Of a stretch of 64,000 bases of DNA, positions 55,926 to 64,000 are shown in pieces. The stretch lies in contig CANKYF010000012.1 in NCBI GenBank assembly GCA_947487895.1, forward strand, positions 83,410 to 147,409, written 5' to 3'. The translations under genes and the position numbers were made by a program. The notes under the pieces were generated by a model. The model was not told where the DNA came from. It saw nothing but the letters and a program-made list of their open reading frames with translations, and made no database searches. Within the stretch, counting starts at the first letter, position 1; each line of letters begins with the position of its first letter. The DNA comes from an uncultured Flavobacteriaceae bacterium. GTDB lineage: Bacteria > Bacteroidota > Bacteroidia > Flavobacteriales > Flavobacteriaceae.

Positions 55926-56567
55926 TTGAAGGATACTTTTAAACACAAAGGATTAAGGCAGCAGTTAGTTAATGTAATAAAAGCCAAAGGAATAAAGGAT
56001 ACAAATGTTTTAAATGCTATTGGAAATATACCCAGGCATTTATTTATGGATTCTAGTTTTCTAGACCATGCATATCAAGATAAAGCATTTCCTATTGCAG
56101 CAGACCAAACTATTTCACAGCCATATACAGTAGCGTTTCAAACAGAATTACTAAAAGTGAAATCTGGAGATAAAATTCTGGAAATTGGTACTGGTAGTGG
56201 TTACCAATGTGCTGTTTTATGCGAAGTGGGAGCTAAGGTTTATAGTATTGAACGCCAGCAAGAGTTATTCAAAAAAACGAGTAAGTTTTTATCTAAATTA
56301 GGATATAGACCCAAAAAACTAATTTTTGGTGACGGTTATAAAGGTTTACCAGACGAAGCCCCTTTTGATGGCATTATTGTAACTGCTGGAGCACCATTTG
56401 TGCCTAAGCCTTTATTGAGTCAGTTGAAAATAGGAGGAAGGCTAGTAATTCCTGTTGGAGATGATGTACAAATTATGAATTTGTTTATTAGAAAGGGATC
56501 TAAAGAATTTGAACAGCATGAGTTAGGCGAGTTTAGGTTTGTACCGCTTTTAGAAGATAAGAATTAA
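55926..56567 (+). CDS. pcm: Protein-L-isoaspartate O-methyltransferase, TTG start
   Basis: 213 residues. It methylates isoaspartyl residues so that damaged proteins can be repaired. Motifs: DQTISQPYTVAFQTELLKVK, KILEIGTGSGYQCAVLCEVG (SAM binding), and DGIIVTAGAPFVPKPLL. The start is TTG at 55926: the encoded KDTFKHKGLRQQLVNVIKA matches the usual N-terminus, and the next in-frame ATG would remove over 35 conserved residues. Confidence 0.95.
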   Translation: MKDTFKHKGLRQQLVNVIKAKGIKDTNVLNAIGNIPRHLFMDSSFLDHAYQDKAFPIAADQTISQPYTVAFQTELLKVKSGDKILEIGTGSGYQCAVLCEVGAKVYSIERQQELFKKTSKFLSKLGYRPKKLIFGDGYKGLPDEAPFDGIIVTAGAPFVPKPLLSQLKIGGRLVIPVGDDVQIMNLFIRKGSKEFEQHELGEFRFVPLLEDKN

Positions 56568-56575
56568 TAGTTTTA

Positions 56576-56662
<87 letters not shown>

Positions 56663-56688
56663 TTTTCAAAAGTTTTAGCCAATAAAAA

Positions 56689-57087
56689 ATGCAAGGAGAA
56701 ACAGATTTAGCTAAACTTATTAAAAATATGACACCCGTTTTAAATAGGGGAACGTATGTTTTTGTGACTGTTGATAATCTTGAAAATATTGATAGAAATG
56801 ATACTATTGGTGAATTTAAAGAAAAAGAAGGAACCACTGTAATACTCAAGAAAGAGAAAGCAGATGAACTAGTATTAAATTATGAATTTAGCGCTTCTTG
56901 GATTACTTTAAATATTCATTCTTCATTAGAAGCTGTAGGTTTAACAGCATTATTCTCTACAGAATTAGCTAAACATAATATAAGTTGTAATGTGGTTGCA
57001 GGATATTATCATGACCACATTTTTGTGGATGTAAAGGATTCTAATAAAGCTATTGAAGTTCTTATATCTTTATCTGAAAATTATTAA
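56689..57087 (+). CDS. ACT domain-containing protein
   Basis: 132 residues. The first part ([20 protein letters not shown]) and the second ([40 protein letters not shown]) match the two-part ACT-like family represented by small stand-alone proteins in many bacteria. ACT domains bind small ligands, often amino acids. No partner enzyme nearby. The tandem repeat sits between its promoter region and pcm. Confidence 0.85.
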   Translation: MQGETDLAKLIKNMTPVLNRGTYVFVTVDNLENIDRNDTIGEFKEKEGTTVILKKEKADELVLNYEFSASWITLNIHSSLEAVGLTALFSTELAKHNISCNVVAGYYHDHIFVDVKDSNKAIEVLISLSENY

Positions 57088-57117
57088 TAATGATTTTAAG
57101 ATTTTTTAATCTAAAAG

Positions 57118-57305
57118 AATTCCTCGACGCTCTGCGTCGGGGTTTCCTATGAACCTGTCATTCCCATGAAAATGGGAATCTAAATACAAAATTTCGGTTT
57201 TTGGCTCTAAAGCCAAAATGCGATGTATTGAGCTTGCCGAAATGAAACGAGCGAAACCTGTGCTGAGCGCAGTCGAAGCATACCCCTATGGCTCTGCCTC
57301 GGGGA
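57118..57305. repeat. Cluster of dispersed intergenic repeats
   Basis: The gap to 57330 holds several Bacteroidota-type palindromic sequences: CTCGACGCTCTGCGTCGGGG, GTCATTCCCATGAAAATGGG, TGAGCTTGCCGAAATGAAAC and TGAGCGCAGTCGAAGCATAC. They resemble those at 17750, 32702 and 33093. No gene is seen. Confidence 0.5.
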
Positions 57306-57330
57306 TAGTTCGTTTTAAGAAATTTTTTAT

Positions 57331-57879
57331 TTATTTAGTTTCAAAAATCTCAGTTTCTAACCCATCAATACTTTTGGTGTTTTTTTCTTTCCAATAGTCT
57401 TTTATGCGATCTTCTCCTTGTTTTTCTGCCCAAGAATTAAGTTGTAGACGTTCTTCCTTAAAATCCATAAAAGGTACGGCATAACCACATGAAGTTTGTA
57501 CAGAATCTATATGCATTTCTATAATTTGTCTGGTACCTGCTATTTTAGGAAATAAATTGATATGCTCTTGAAATTCTTTATCTCTTTCATGGTATATTTT
57601 AGCATGACCATAAAGCCTTAAAATAAGAGGTTTCCCTTCAAAAGCACAGAACATAATGGTCATTCGATTATTTTTTAATAAATGAGCAGCTGTTTCATTG
57701 CCACTACCTGTTAAGTTTAACCAAGCAATGGTTTGTTCATCAATAACCTTAAATGTATCTAAGCCTTTAGGAGATAGGTTAATTCTACCTTCACCTGTAG
57801 CTGTAGCTACAAAAAAGACTTTTTGATTTTCTATAAAAGTTTGAAGTTCGGATGAAATTTCAGTGAAAAATTTAGCCAT
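57331..57879 (-). CDS. Pyridoxamine 5'-phosphate oxidase family protein
   Basis: 182 residues. The split-barrel FMN fold is indicated by KVFFVATATGEGRINLSPKG near the N-terminus, TIAWLNLTGSGNETAAHLLK, and MTIMFCAFEGKPLILRLYGH. Closely related proteins reduce or bind flavins and act on varied substrates. The actual activity is unknown. First gene of a small group of four on this strand. Confidence 0.87.
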   Translation of the reverse strand: MAKFFTEISSELQTFIENQKVFFVATATGEGRINLSPKGLDTFKVIDEQTIAWLNLTGSGNETAAHLLKNNRMTIMFCAFEGKPLILRLYGHAKIYHERDKEFQEHINLFPKIAGTRQIIEMHIDSVQTSCGYAVPFMDFKEERLQLNSWAEKQGEDRIKDYWKEKNTKSIDGLETEIFETK

Positions 57880-57888
57880 TGTTATGTT

Positions 57889-58314
57889 TTAAAGTTGTTC
57901 TTCTATAATTGGTAAAAGTCTAGAATCTTCAAGAGCAGCTGTTCTATGACCTGCAATTTTTAAGTACTCTTTATTCGACGCAAAACCAAGAAATTTTTGT
58001 TTGTCTGCATGTCTAACTAATAAAACTAAATCCCAATTTTGAGCTTTAGGTCCTATTAGAAAAGTACCTCCTTTTCCTTTAAAAAGCACTTCGCTACCTA
58101 TGTCTTTTAAAAACGGAAGCGTATGCTTCACATAGATTTCATAAGCCTCTTCTCCAGATATTTCATTTTCTGGCGCAATATCTTGTAAATTAGAATAGTC
58201 AGCAATCTTTTTAAATTTTAAAAGATTGAGCATTACTACTGGGCCTTTAGTATTACTTAAAAAGAAATCTTTTCCAGCTTCTTCAGTTGGATATAAGTAC
58301 GATGTGTTGCTCAT
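57889..58314 (-). CDS. DUF1330-like protein
   Basis: 141 residues. NTKGPVVMLNLLKFKKIADY, SGEEAYEIYVKHTLPFLKDI and EDSRLLPI near the C-terminus resemble the dimeric alpha-beta-barrel DUF1330 family. Cytoplasmic. Function unknown. 6 to 9 nt gaps to both neighbours imply one transcript. Confidence 0.78.
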   Translation of the reverse strand: MSNTSYLYPTEEAGKDFFLSNTKGPVVMLNLLKFKKIADYSNLQDIAPENEISGEEAYEIYVKHTLPFLKDIGSEVLFKGKGGTFLIGPKAQNWDLVLLVRHADKQKFLGFASNKEYLKIAGHRTAALEDSRLLPIIEEQL

Positions 58315-58320
58315 ATTTCT

Positions 58321-58866
58321 TTATTTAGGTAAATACGCTTTTGGTATAGGGTTTAATTCAGTTTCATTAGTCCAATAAATGTTCACAATCCACCAGCGAT
58401 TATTATCATATAATAACTGAATACTGTTGATACCTCTCATAAAAGGCGTTTCATCTGTTTCAGAATAAAAAGATTGGTAAGTACTAAAAACATGAACTAA
58501 ATTACCGAATTGCTGCGTTTCTCTGTGTATTTCTTTTTCAAAAAAACCATTTTCAACTAACCATTTTCCCGAGCTTTTAATGTATTCATCAGGTGATATG
58601 TACCTTATTTTAAAAACTCCTTCTTTATTCTCTCCAGAAGGTATCAGTTTAGCATCTTCATGAAATAAACTTTTGAATTGTTTCCAATTTCGAGCTTTTC
58701 CTTTTTCACCAGAAATTGTAGTATATAACGTTTTAATGATATTATCTACAGTAAATACTTTAGAGCTATCAGTTGCTTGTTTTTTAGGCTGTTCTTTAGC
58801 TTCTTGTTGAGCATTAATTGTTAAACAAAACAAGCAAAGGGATATAAGTAATATTATGTTTTTCAT
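58321..58866 (-). CDS. Exported NTF2-like protein
   Basis: 181 residues with a signal peptide (IILLISLCLFCLTINAQ). The following domain (KQFKSLFHEDAKLIPSGENK, RWWIVNIYWTNETELN) has the shape of small SnoaL/NTF2-like folds. No catalytic residues could be assigned. Between the DUF1330-like gene and the PP2C-like gene with 6-nt gaps. Confidence 0.72.
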   Translation of the reverse strand: MKNIILLISLCLFCLTINAQQEAKEQPKKQATDSSKVFTVDNIIKTLYTTISGEKGKARNWKQFKSLFHEDAKLIPSGENKEGVFKIRYISPDEYIKSSGKWLVENGFFEKEIHRETQQFGNLVHVFSTYQSFYSETDETPFMRGINSIQLLYDNNRWWIVNIYWTNETELNPIPKAYLPK

Positions 58867-58872
58867 TTTATA

Positions 58873-59607
58873 TTATGTTTTTATTCTTATAATGGCTAAA
58901 TCATCAGTAACAACGTGATTCCAGCTTTCTTTTATTTTTTTAATCTTTCTATCAAGGCAATTTTCATATTCAGTATCTATATTGTCCACTAATAAAAATT
59001 CAATTATTTCACTTTCAGATTTTTGCTTTGATTTTTCTTTAAAGTTCTTAAAAGTAAATATCCCATCTGTACAGATTGACAAGTCTTTAAAATTATTTAT
59101 TGATAATTTCTGTTGTTGACTATTATACCAGTTATTGAAATCATCAGATAAATGATATCCTAAGTAATCAGGTTTATCATTTTGTTCGTATTCAATAATT
59201 TTTCCATCAATGCATATCAATCCATCTCTAACACACAATAACTCAACTGAGAAATTTTTAGTATCAATAACACCAATTATTAAAGTAGATAGTAATTCCT
59301 TTGTTTCTAAATTTAATTGATTCTTTATTGTTTTAGTTTCACTAATAAGAGATTTAACAATATCTTCTAACTTATTCTTTAAGTTAGAATAGTCATCAAT
59401 AACAAATTCTTGATAATATTTTTTCTTGGCTATTTTCCTTAGAATTTTGCCAAAAAGAATTGAAGCGAAAACAGATTCTGTACCCATGGTACAACCATCT
59501 AATACAGCAATTAATTTATAATTTGAACCAATGGGTTCATCAATTAAAAAGTCTTCACAATAATTTGTGTGAAACTCACCAATATTAAGTGTTTTATATA
59601 TTTTCAT
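58873..59607 (-). CDS. PP2C-like protein phosphatase
   Basis: 244 residues. The motif order fits a divergent PP2C: CEDFLIDEP, LIAVLDGCTMGTESVFASIL (metal Asp in VLDG), TLIIGVIDTKNFSVELLCVRDG, LSICTDGIFTFK and VTDDLAIIRIK. It lacks some loops of classical PP2C but keeps the Asp residues that bind metal. It probably dephosphorylates Ser/Thr; partner kinase is not in the window. Confidence 0.78.
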   Translation of the reverse strand: MKIYKTLNIGEFHTNYCEDFLIDEPIGSNYKLIAVLDGCTMGTESVFASILFGKILRKIAKKKYYQEFVIDDYSNLKNKLEDIVKSLISETKTIKNQLNLETKELLSTLIIGVIDTKNFSVELLCVRDGLICIDGKIIEYEQNDKPDYLGYHLSDDFNNWYNSQQQKLSINNFKDLSICTDGIFTFKNFKEKSKQKSESEIIEFLLVDNIDTEYENCLDRKIKKIKESWNHVVTDDLAIIRIKT

Positions 59608-59655
59608 TCATGTTAATGAATCAAAACTAACTATAAAACAAATAACTTCATAAAA

Positions 59656-60114
59656 TTACTTAAAGTTCTTTTTTATTCTATCCAGATTACGTTTATTATC
59701 ACGGTCTTTAATAGTTTCACGCTTATCATATAGCTTTTTACCTTTAGCTAAGGCAATGTCTAGTTTTGCAAAACCTTTATCTGTAACGAACAGCTTTAAA
59801 GGAATGATAGTCAATCCTGTATTTTGAACTTCTTTTTCAAGCTTTTTAAGCTCTTTTCGGTTTAAAAGAAGCTTTCTTGTAGCTTTTGGTTTGTGGTTAT
59901 AGTAAGTACCATGACTGTATTCTTCAATTGTCATGTTAACAACAAAAAGTTCACCTCTGTCATTGAATTCACAAAAACTTTCGGCAATAGATGCTTTACT
60001 CTTTCTAATAGATTTAATTTCTGTACCAGATAAAACAATACCTGCGGTATACTTATCTAATATTTCATATTGAAAGCGCGCCTTTTTGTTTAATATGTTC
60101 ACCTTATTTTGCAT
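59656..60114 (-). CDS. smpB: SsrA-binding protein SmpB
   Basis: 152 residues from ATG 60114. It binds tmRNA and delivers it to stalled ribosomes. Signatures: NILNKKARFQYEILDKYTAG, LSGTEIKSIRKSKASIAESF, YYNHKPKATRKLLLNRKELK and the C-terminal KGKKLYDKRETIKDRDNKRN. An in-frame TTG 9 nt upstream overlaps the -7 promoter box, supporting the ATG. Confidence 0.97.
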   Translation of the reverse strand: MQNKVNILNKKARFQYEILDKYTAGIVLSGTEIKSIRKSKASIAESFCEFNDRGELFVVNMTIEEYSHGTYYNHKPKATRKLLLNRKELKKLEKEVQNTGLTIIPLKLFVTDKGFAKLDIALAKGKKLYDKRETIKDRDNKRNLDRIKKNFK

Positions 60115-60120
60115 GGGGAA

Positions 60121-60128
60121 CAAAGCTA
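60121..60128 (-). promoter_or_regulatory. -7 promoter box abutting smpB
   Basis: On the minus strand TAGCTTTG matches TAnnTTTG and ends 6 nt before the ATG at 60114, leaving essentially no leader. Confidence 0.5.
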
Positions 60129-60208
60129 CATAAAAGTTAAAGAATATGTAATAGTTAGTTAAAAATTAGAAATACAATTATTTTAGCTAAAGTATCTTAA
60201 TTAAAAAT

Positions 60209-61792
60209 ATGAGAAAAGGTCTTCTTCTAGTTGTTGTTTTATTTCAAATAACATCTTGTACAAGTGTTAAAACATATAACGAGCAAATAACTAAATTACA
60301 CACCGTTGAAGATTTGCATAATGATGTTGATAAACTATATAGTCAATTACAAAAACATCACCCTAAATTATATCAATACATTAGTGAAGAAGATTTAAAA
60401 TTTAAGTTTGATAGTTTAAAGCAAGCTATTAAAACTCCTATGAACTCTAGAGTGTTTTATAAAAATTTAGCGCCTATAGTTAAAAATGTTAGACAGGGTC
60501 ATGTATCTGTTGGTTCTGCAACTAAACGATTTAAAAATAAAGAACTTAAAAAACTACGCAAGAACAGATTTGAGTTTTATAAACTAGATTTTGAGTTTTT
60601 AGATGACAAGTTGTGGGTGAAAGCTAACCGAGGAAAAGACTCTACTTTAGTAGGGTGTGAAGTAGTGAGTATTGATGATGAGCCAGCGAAAGACTTAGTG
60701 GAAACATTTAAAACACGTTTTGCTTCCGATGGTTATAACGCTACAATGTATAACAGCACAGTAAGTAGAGCTTTTACCTCACTTTACTACAAGGAAAAAG
60801 GTTTTGTAGACAGTTTAAAAATTACGTTTAAAAATAAAGATTCTTTATTTACTAAAACCTTAAAAAGAATTGTAAAGAAAGAAACTAAAACCAAAATACC
60901 TAAAGATTCTTTAAAGAAAGAAACACCTAAAAAATTAACTTCTGTTGAAAAGAAAAAGCAAAAAATAGCTAAAAAGAAACGTAGAAAAGACAATAGAAAG
61001 TATGGGTATATAGCTAGTAGAAAATATTATACTAGGAATTTTGATTTTATAGGTAAAGACAGTTCTGTGGCTTACATGAAAATTAGAGGTTTTGATAACG
61101 GAAATTATAAGAAATTCTACAAAGAAAGCTTCGCCAAAATGGATGCTCTTAAAACTAAAAACTTTATTCTAGACCTAAGAGACAATGGCGGCGGACGTAT
61201 TGCAGAAATAGATAAGTTATATTCTTATTTAACAGATGAAAAATATCAATTTATTTTAGAAAGTGAAGTGAATAGTAGAACATCATTTTTTAAAATGATA
61301 ATGAGCAATACAACACCCAATAGTTTAAAAGTAATAGGAGGTATTTTTTCTCCATTCATCTTTACCCATAATATTTTACATACCAAGAAAAAAGATGGAA
61401 AACTCTATTATAAGTTTAAAGAATCTAAAACTAGAAAGCCAGATGAGTTAAACTATAAAGGAAAAATGTATGTACTTATTAATGGCAGTTCTTTTTCGGC
61501 ATCGTCATTAATTTCAACGCATTTAAAAGGGACTAATAGAGCAACATTTGTTGGAGAAGAAACAGGAGGCGCTTACAATGGGTGTGTGGCAGGTATTTAT
61601 AAAATATATCGATTACCTAATTCTAAGTTAAGAATTAGAATGGGCTTAATGCAAATAGAGGCACCTTATAAACAAAAACCTGATGGTTACGGTATAAAAC
61701 CTGATGTTGAAATAGTACCAACAATAAAAGATAGACGTTTAGATAGAGACCCTGAACTAAATTGGGTACTTGAAGATATTGGTAAATTGTAA
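60209..61792 (+). CDS. S41 family C-terminal-processing-like peptidase (lipoprotein)
   Basis: 527 residues with a lipoprotein signal (LLVVVLFQITSCTSVK). The protease core lies in the second half: FDFIGKDSSVAYMKIRGFDN, FILDLRDNGGG, LINGSSFSASSLISTHLKG (nucleophile Ser near residue 431) and FVGEETGGAYNGCVAGIYKI. A Lys-rich insert of ~40 residues (about 220-262, KKKQKIAKKKRRKDN) precedes it and a PDZ domain is not obvious. An exported serine peptidase of unknown target. Confidence 0.88.
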   Translation: MRKGLLLVVVLFQITSCTSVKTYNEQITKLHTVEDLHNDVDKLYSQLQKHHPKLYQYISEEDLKFKFDSLKQAIKTPMNSRVFYKNLAPIVKNVRQGHVSVGSATKRFKNKELKKLRKNRFEFYKLDFEFLDDKLWVKANRGKDSTLVGCEVVSIDDEPAKDLVETFKTRFASDGYNATMYNSTVSRAFTSLYYKEKGFVDSLKITFKNKDSLFTKTLKRIVKKETKTKIPKDSLKKETPKKLTSVEKKKQKIAKKKRRKDNRKYGYIASRKYYTRNFDFIGKDSSVAYMKIRGFDNGNYKKFYKESFAKMDALKTKNFILDLRDNGGGRIAEIDKLYSYLTDEKYQFILESEVNSRTSFFKMIMSNTTPNSLKVIGGIFSPFIFTHNILHTKKKDGKLYYKFKESKTRKPDELNYKGKMYVLINGSSFSASSLISTHLKGTNRATFVGEETGGAYNGCVAGIYKIYRLPNSKLRIRMGLMQIEAPYKQKPDGYGIKPDVEIVPTIKDRRLDRDPELNWVLEDIGKL

Positions 61793-61870
61793 TATTTAAT
61801 ATAAAGCAGTGTTAAAATATATTTCGTAATTCATTGTTCTTACTTGTTTTGTAAAAAATCAATCAAAATC

Positions 61871-62374
61871 ATGAAACGTAAACAATTTATTAAATCATTA
61901 GGTGTTGCATCAGTTGTAATACCATCATTTTCATTTTACTCATTTTCTCAAAACCAAGAAGAACCTCAATTAGATAGAGCTTTGGTAAAGAAGTTTGTGG
62001 GAGCTTCACATGGAAAATTTGATGTTGTAAAAGACCTATTAGCAGAACATCCAACACTATTAAATGCAGCACATGACTGGAGACATGGCGATTATGAAAC
62101 AGGTTTAGGTGCAGCAAGTCATATAGGAAATAAAGAGATAGCACAATATTTATTAGATAATGGTGCTCAGGCAAATATTTTTACAGCAGCGCTTTTTGGC
62201 AGAATGGAGATATTAAAGCCAATGCTGGAATTTAATCCTAAATTGTTAAACGCTAAAGGACCTCATGGACTCACATTATTACATCATGCTAATCAAGGAG
62301 GAGATGAAGCTTTACAAGTTAAAGAGTATTTAACATCCTTAGGTTTAAAAGAAACTCAGTTTAAGTTGTACTAA
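61871..62374 (+). CDS. Ankyrin-repeat protein with Tat-like signal
   Basis: 167 residues from ATG 61871; an in-frame TTG at 61844 adds nine codons with no signal character. The N-terminus (KRKQFIKSLGVASVVIPSFS) has an RK-type twin-basic signal. Two to four ankyrin repeats follow (HGKFDVVKDLLAEHPTLLNA, GNKEIAQYLLDNGAQANIFT, RMEILKPMLEFNPKLLNAKG, PHGLTLLHHANQGGDEALQV). Probably a small periplasmic protein-binding module. Confidence 0.82.
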   Translation: MKRKQFIKSLGVASVVIPSFSFYSFSQNQEEPQLDRALVKKFVGASHGKFDVVKDLLAEHPTLLNAAHDWRHGDYETGLGAASHIGNKEIAQYLLDNGAQANIFTAALFGRMEILKPMLEFNPKLLNAKGPHGLTLLHHANQGGDEALQVKEYLTSLGLKETQFKLY

Positions 62375-62446
62375 CTTCATTTTTTTATTTTTTTAATAGA
62401 CTTAATTATTAGAACTGTAATTCTGTTTCATAAAGTCTTTTTTTCA

Positions 62447-62476
62447 TTGCCTTACCATAAAACATTTGTATTTTTG
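62447..62476 (+). promoter_or_regulatory. Complete Bacteroidota promoter for lpdA
   Basis: TTG at 62447-62449 (-33), 19 bp spacing, then TATTTTTG at 62469-62476 (-7, fits TAnnTTTG). This is the best full match to the Bacteroidota primary-sigma consensus in the window. The start codon at 62509 leaves a leader of about 28 nt. Confidence 0.65.
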
Positions 62477-62508
62477 ATTTTGCAATTTTTTAATACCAAA
62501 ATCAGTTT

Positions 62509-63909
62509 ATGAATTCATACGATGTAGCCGTTATAGGCTCAGGTCCTGGTGGATATGTTGCAGCTATACGTTGTGCACAATTAGGAATGAAAACCGCCAT
62601 TATTGAAAAGTATTCAACTTTAGGAGGAACATGTTTAAATGTAGGTTGTATTCCTAGTAAAGCACTTTTAGATTCTTCACATCATTATGAAGATGCTATA
62701 AAGCACTTTGAAGAGCACGGAATTGAAATTCCAGGTGATGTTAAAGTGAACCTTGAAAAAATGATTGCTCGTAAGCAAGCAGTTGTAGATCAAACTATAG
62801 GTGGTGTAGATTTCTTAATGAAAAAGAATAACATTGATGTATACCAAGGTTTAGGAAGTTTTAAAGATGCTACTCATATTACCATTTCTGGTGAAGAAAG
62901 TACAGAAATTGAAGCAAAAAACACCATTATAGCTACTGGTAGTAAACCATCTACTTTACCGTTTATTAATATAGATAAAGAACGAATTATAACATCAACC
63001 GAAGCTTTAAAGCTTAAAGAAATACCAAAACACTTAATTGTTATTGGTGGCGGTGTTATAGGTTTAGAGCTTGGTCAAGTATATAAGCGTTTAGGAGCAG
63101 ATGTTTCTGTTATAGAATATGCAGATAGAATTGTGCCAACTATGGATGCTGGAGTTTCTAAAGAATTGAATAAAGTTTTAAAGAAGCAAAAATTCAAAAT
63201 GAACGTGTCTCACAAAGTAAAATCTGTGGAGCGTGCTGGTGATGAAGTTATAGTGAAAGCTGATAATAAAAAAGGCGAAGAAGTAGAATTTAAAGGCGAT
63301 TATTGTTTAGTATCAGTTGGTCGTCGTCCTTATACAGATGGTTTAAATGCTGAAGCTGCAGGCGTAAAATTAGATGATAGAGGTAGAGTAGAAGTAAATG
63401 GTCATTTACAAACAAGTGCTTCTAATATTTATGCTATTGGAGATGTGGTAAAAGGCGCTATGTTAGCGCATAAAGCTGAAGAAGAAGGAGTGTTTGTAGC
63501 TGAAACTTTAGCAGGACAAAAACCACATATAGATTATAATTTAATTCCTGGTGTGATTTATACTTGGCCAGAAGTTGCTGCTGTTGGTAAAACAGAAGAA
63601 CAACTTAAAGAGGCTGGAATAGCTTACAAAACAGGGCAATTTCCAATGAGAGCTTTAGGTAGATCTAGAGCTAGTATGGATCTTGATGGGTTTGTAAAAG
63701 TATTAGCAGATAAAAACACCGATGAAATTTTAGGTGTACATATGGTTGGCGCTCGTGCAGCAGATATGATTGCAGAAGCTGTAGTAGCTATGGAATATAG
63801 AGCAAGTGCTGAAGATATTTCTAGAATGTCTCATGCGCATCCAACATTTACAGAAGCTATTAAAGAAGCTGCTTTAGCGGCTACTGATGATAGAGCGCTG
63901 CATATTTAA
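62509..63909 (+). CDS. lpdA: Dihydrolipoyl dehydrogenase
   Basis: 466 residues. The E3 subunit of 2-oxoacid dehydrogenase complexes and the glycine cleavage system reoxidises dihydrolipoamide with NAD. FAD site VIGSGPGGYVAAIRCAQLGM; redox disulphide GGTCLNVGCIPSKALL (residues 40-47 approximately); NAD site VIGGGVIGLELGQVYKRLGA; C-terminal His-Glu pair in HAHPTFTEAIKEAALAATDD. Full length. Followed by ~90 bp without a recognisable feature before the window ends. Confidence 0.97.
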   Translation: MNSYDVAVIGSGPGGYVAAIRCAQLGMKTAIIEKYSTLGGTCLNVGCIPSKALLDSSHHYEDAIKHFEEHGIEIPGDVKVNLEKMIARKQAVVDQTIGGVDFLMKKNNIDVYQGLGSFKDATHITISGEESTEIEAKNTIIATGSKPSTLPFINIDKERIITSTEALKLKEIPKHLIVIGGGVIGLELGQVYKRLGADVSVIEYADRIVPTMDAGVSKELNKVLKKQKFKMNVSHKVKSVERAGDEVIVKADNKKGEEVEFKGDYCLVSVGRRPYTDGLNAEAAGVKLDDRGRVEVNGHLQTSASNIYAIGDVVKGAMLAHKAEEEGVFVAETLAGQKPHIDYNLIPGVIYTWPEVAAVGKTEEQLKEAGIAYKTGQFPMRALGRSRASMDLDGFVKVLADKNTDEILGVHMVGARAADMIAEAVVAMEYRASAEDISRMSHAHPTFTEAIKEAALAATDDRALHI

Positions 63910-64000
63910 AGATATTTAAAATTTTGACTAGTCCTAAATAACCGTTACAGTTTTAACTAGGATTAAATATATTAAATCTCTGAACAAACCATGGTTTGTT

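Overview
The window looks like chromosome of a marine-type member of the Flavobacteriaceae (Bacteroidota). The DNA is AT-rich. Several secreted proteins end in the YPNP-type C-terminal signal of the type IX secretion system. Many genes encode Bacteroidota-style lipoproteins. Core proteins (GuaA, PyrG, YidC, MnmA, MiaA, SmpB, LpdA, BshC) look flavobacterial, and several core genes carry the Bacteroidota -7 promoter element TAnnTTTG directly before the start. The genus cannot be fixed from the sequence alone. No rRNA, tRNA, CRISPR array, transposase or integrase was recognised.

Layout. 1-9.5 kb: surface and envelope genes (a 5'-truncated leucine-rich-repeat adhesin with a T9SS signal, a lipoprotein, a CarboxypepD-like protein), then a minus-strand set with a PhoX-like collagen-repeat lipoprotein, a di-haem peroxidase with an imelysin-like N-terminus, and a small T9SS-sorted protein. 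9.8-20.6 kb: bshC, a large gly-rich lipoprotein beside a TPR/LuxR regulator, guaA, a LysM/PBP1 protein, and DUF922 and DUF3820 proteins. 20.6-25.6 kb: an accessory block of small, unrelated, mostly hypothetical genes, all on the minus strand. They are separated by palindromic intergenic elements that fill almost the whole gap between one stop and the next start, which resembles an integron-like cassette array without an integrase; one member is a frameshifted pseudogene. 25.7-29 kb: DUF2306, an ECF sigma factor operon and a DNA alkylation repair-like protein. 29-42.7 kb: housekeeping genes (pyrG, yidC, mnmA, a flavin oxidoreductase, a MATE pump, a PAP2 phosphatase, meaB) with small accessory genes between them. 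42.8-45.5 kb: a second ECF sigma operon (sigma, membrane anti-sigma-like protein, secreted coiled-coil protein). 45.5-47.4 kb: a GNAT enzyme and a sparsely coding stretch in which an orphan gene sits between two related ~90 bp sequences. 47.4-55.8 kb: a long, tightly packed minus-strand run from a Gfo/Idh dehydrogenase to miaA and ppnP. 55.9-64 kb: pcm, an ACT protein, a group of small stress-type enzymes, smpB, an S41 protease, a Tat-type ankyrin protein and lpdA.

The observations most worth following are: (i) the 20.6-25.6 kb cassette-like array and its structured repeats; (ii) a shared AAC-N16-CGTCTTT promoter in front of both ECF sigma genes, which suggests autoregulation; (iii) -7 promoter boxes placed 3-6 nt before the ATG of guaA, the MATE gene and smpB, which implies leaderless or nearly leaderless mRNAs; and (iv) TGTCTACC direct repeats between the TPR/LuxR regulator and the lipoprotein gene next to it.
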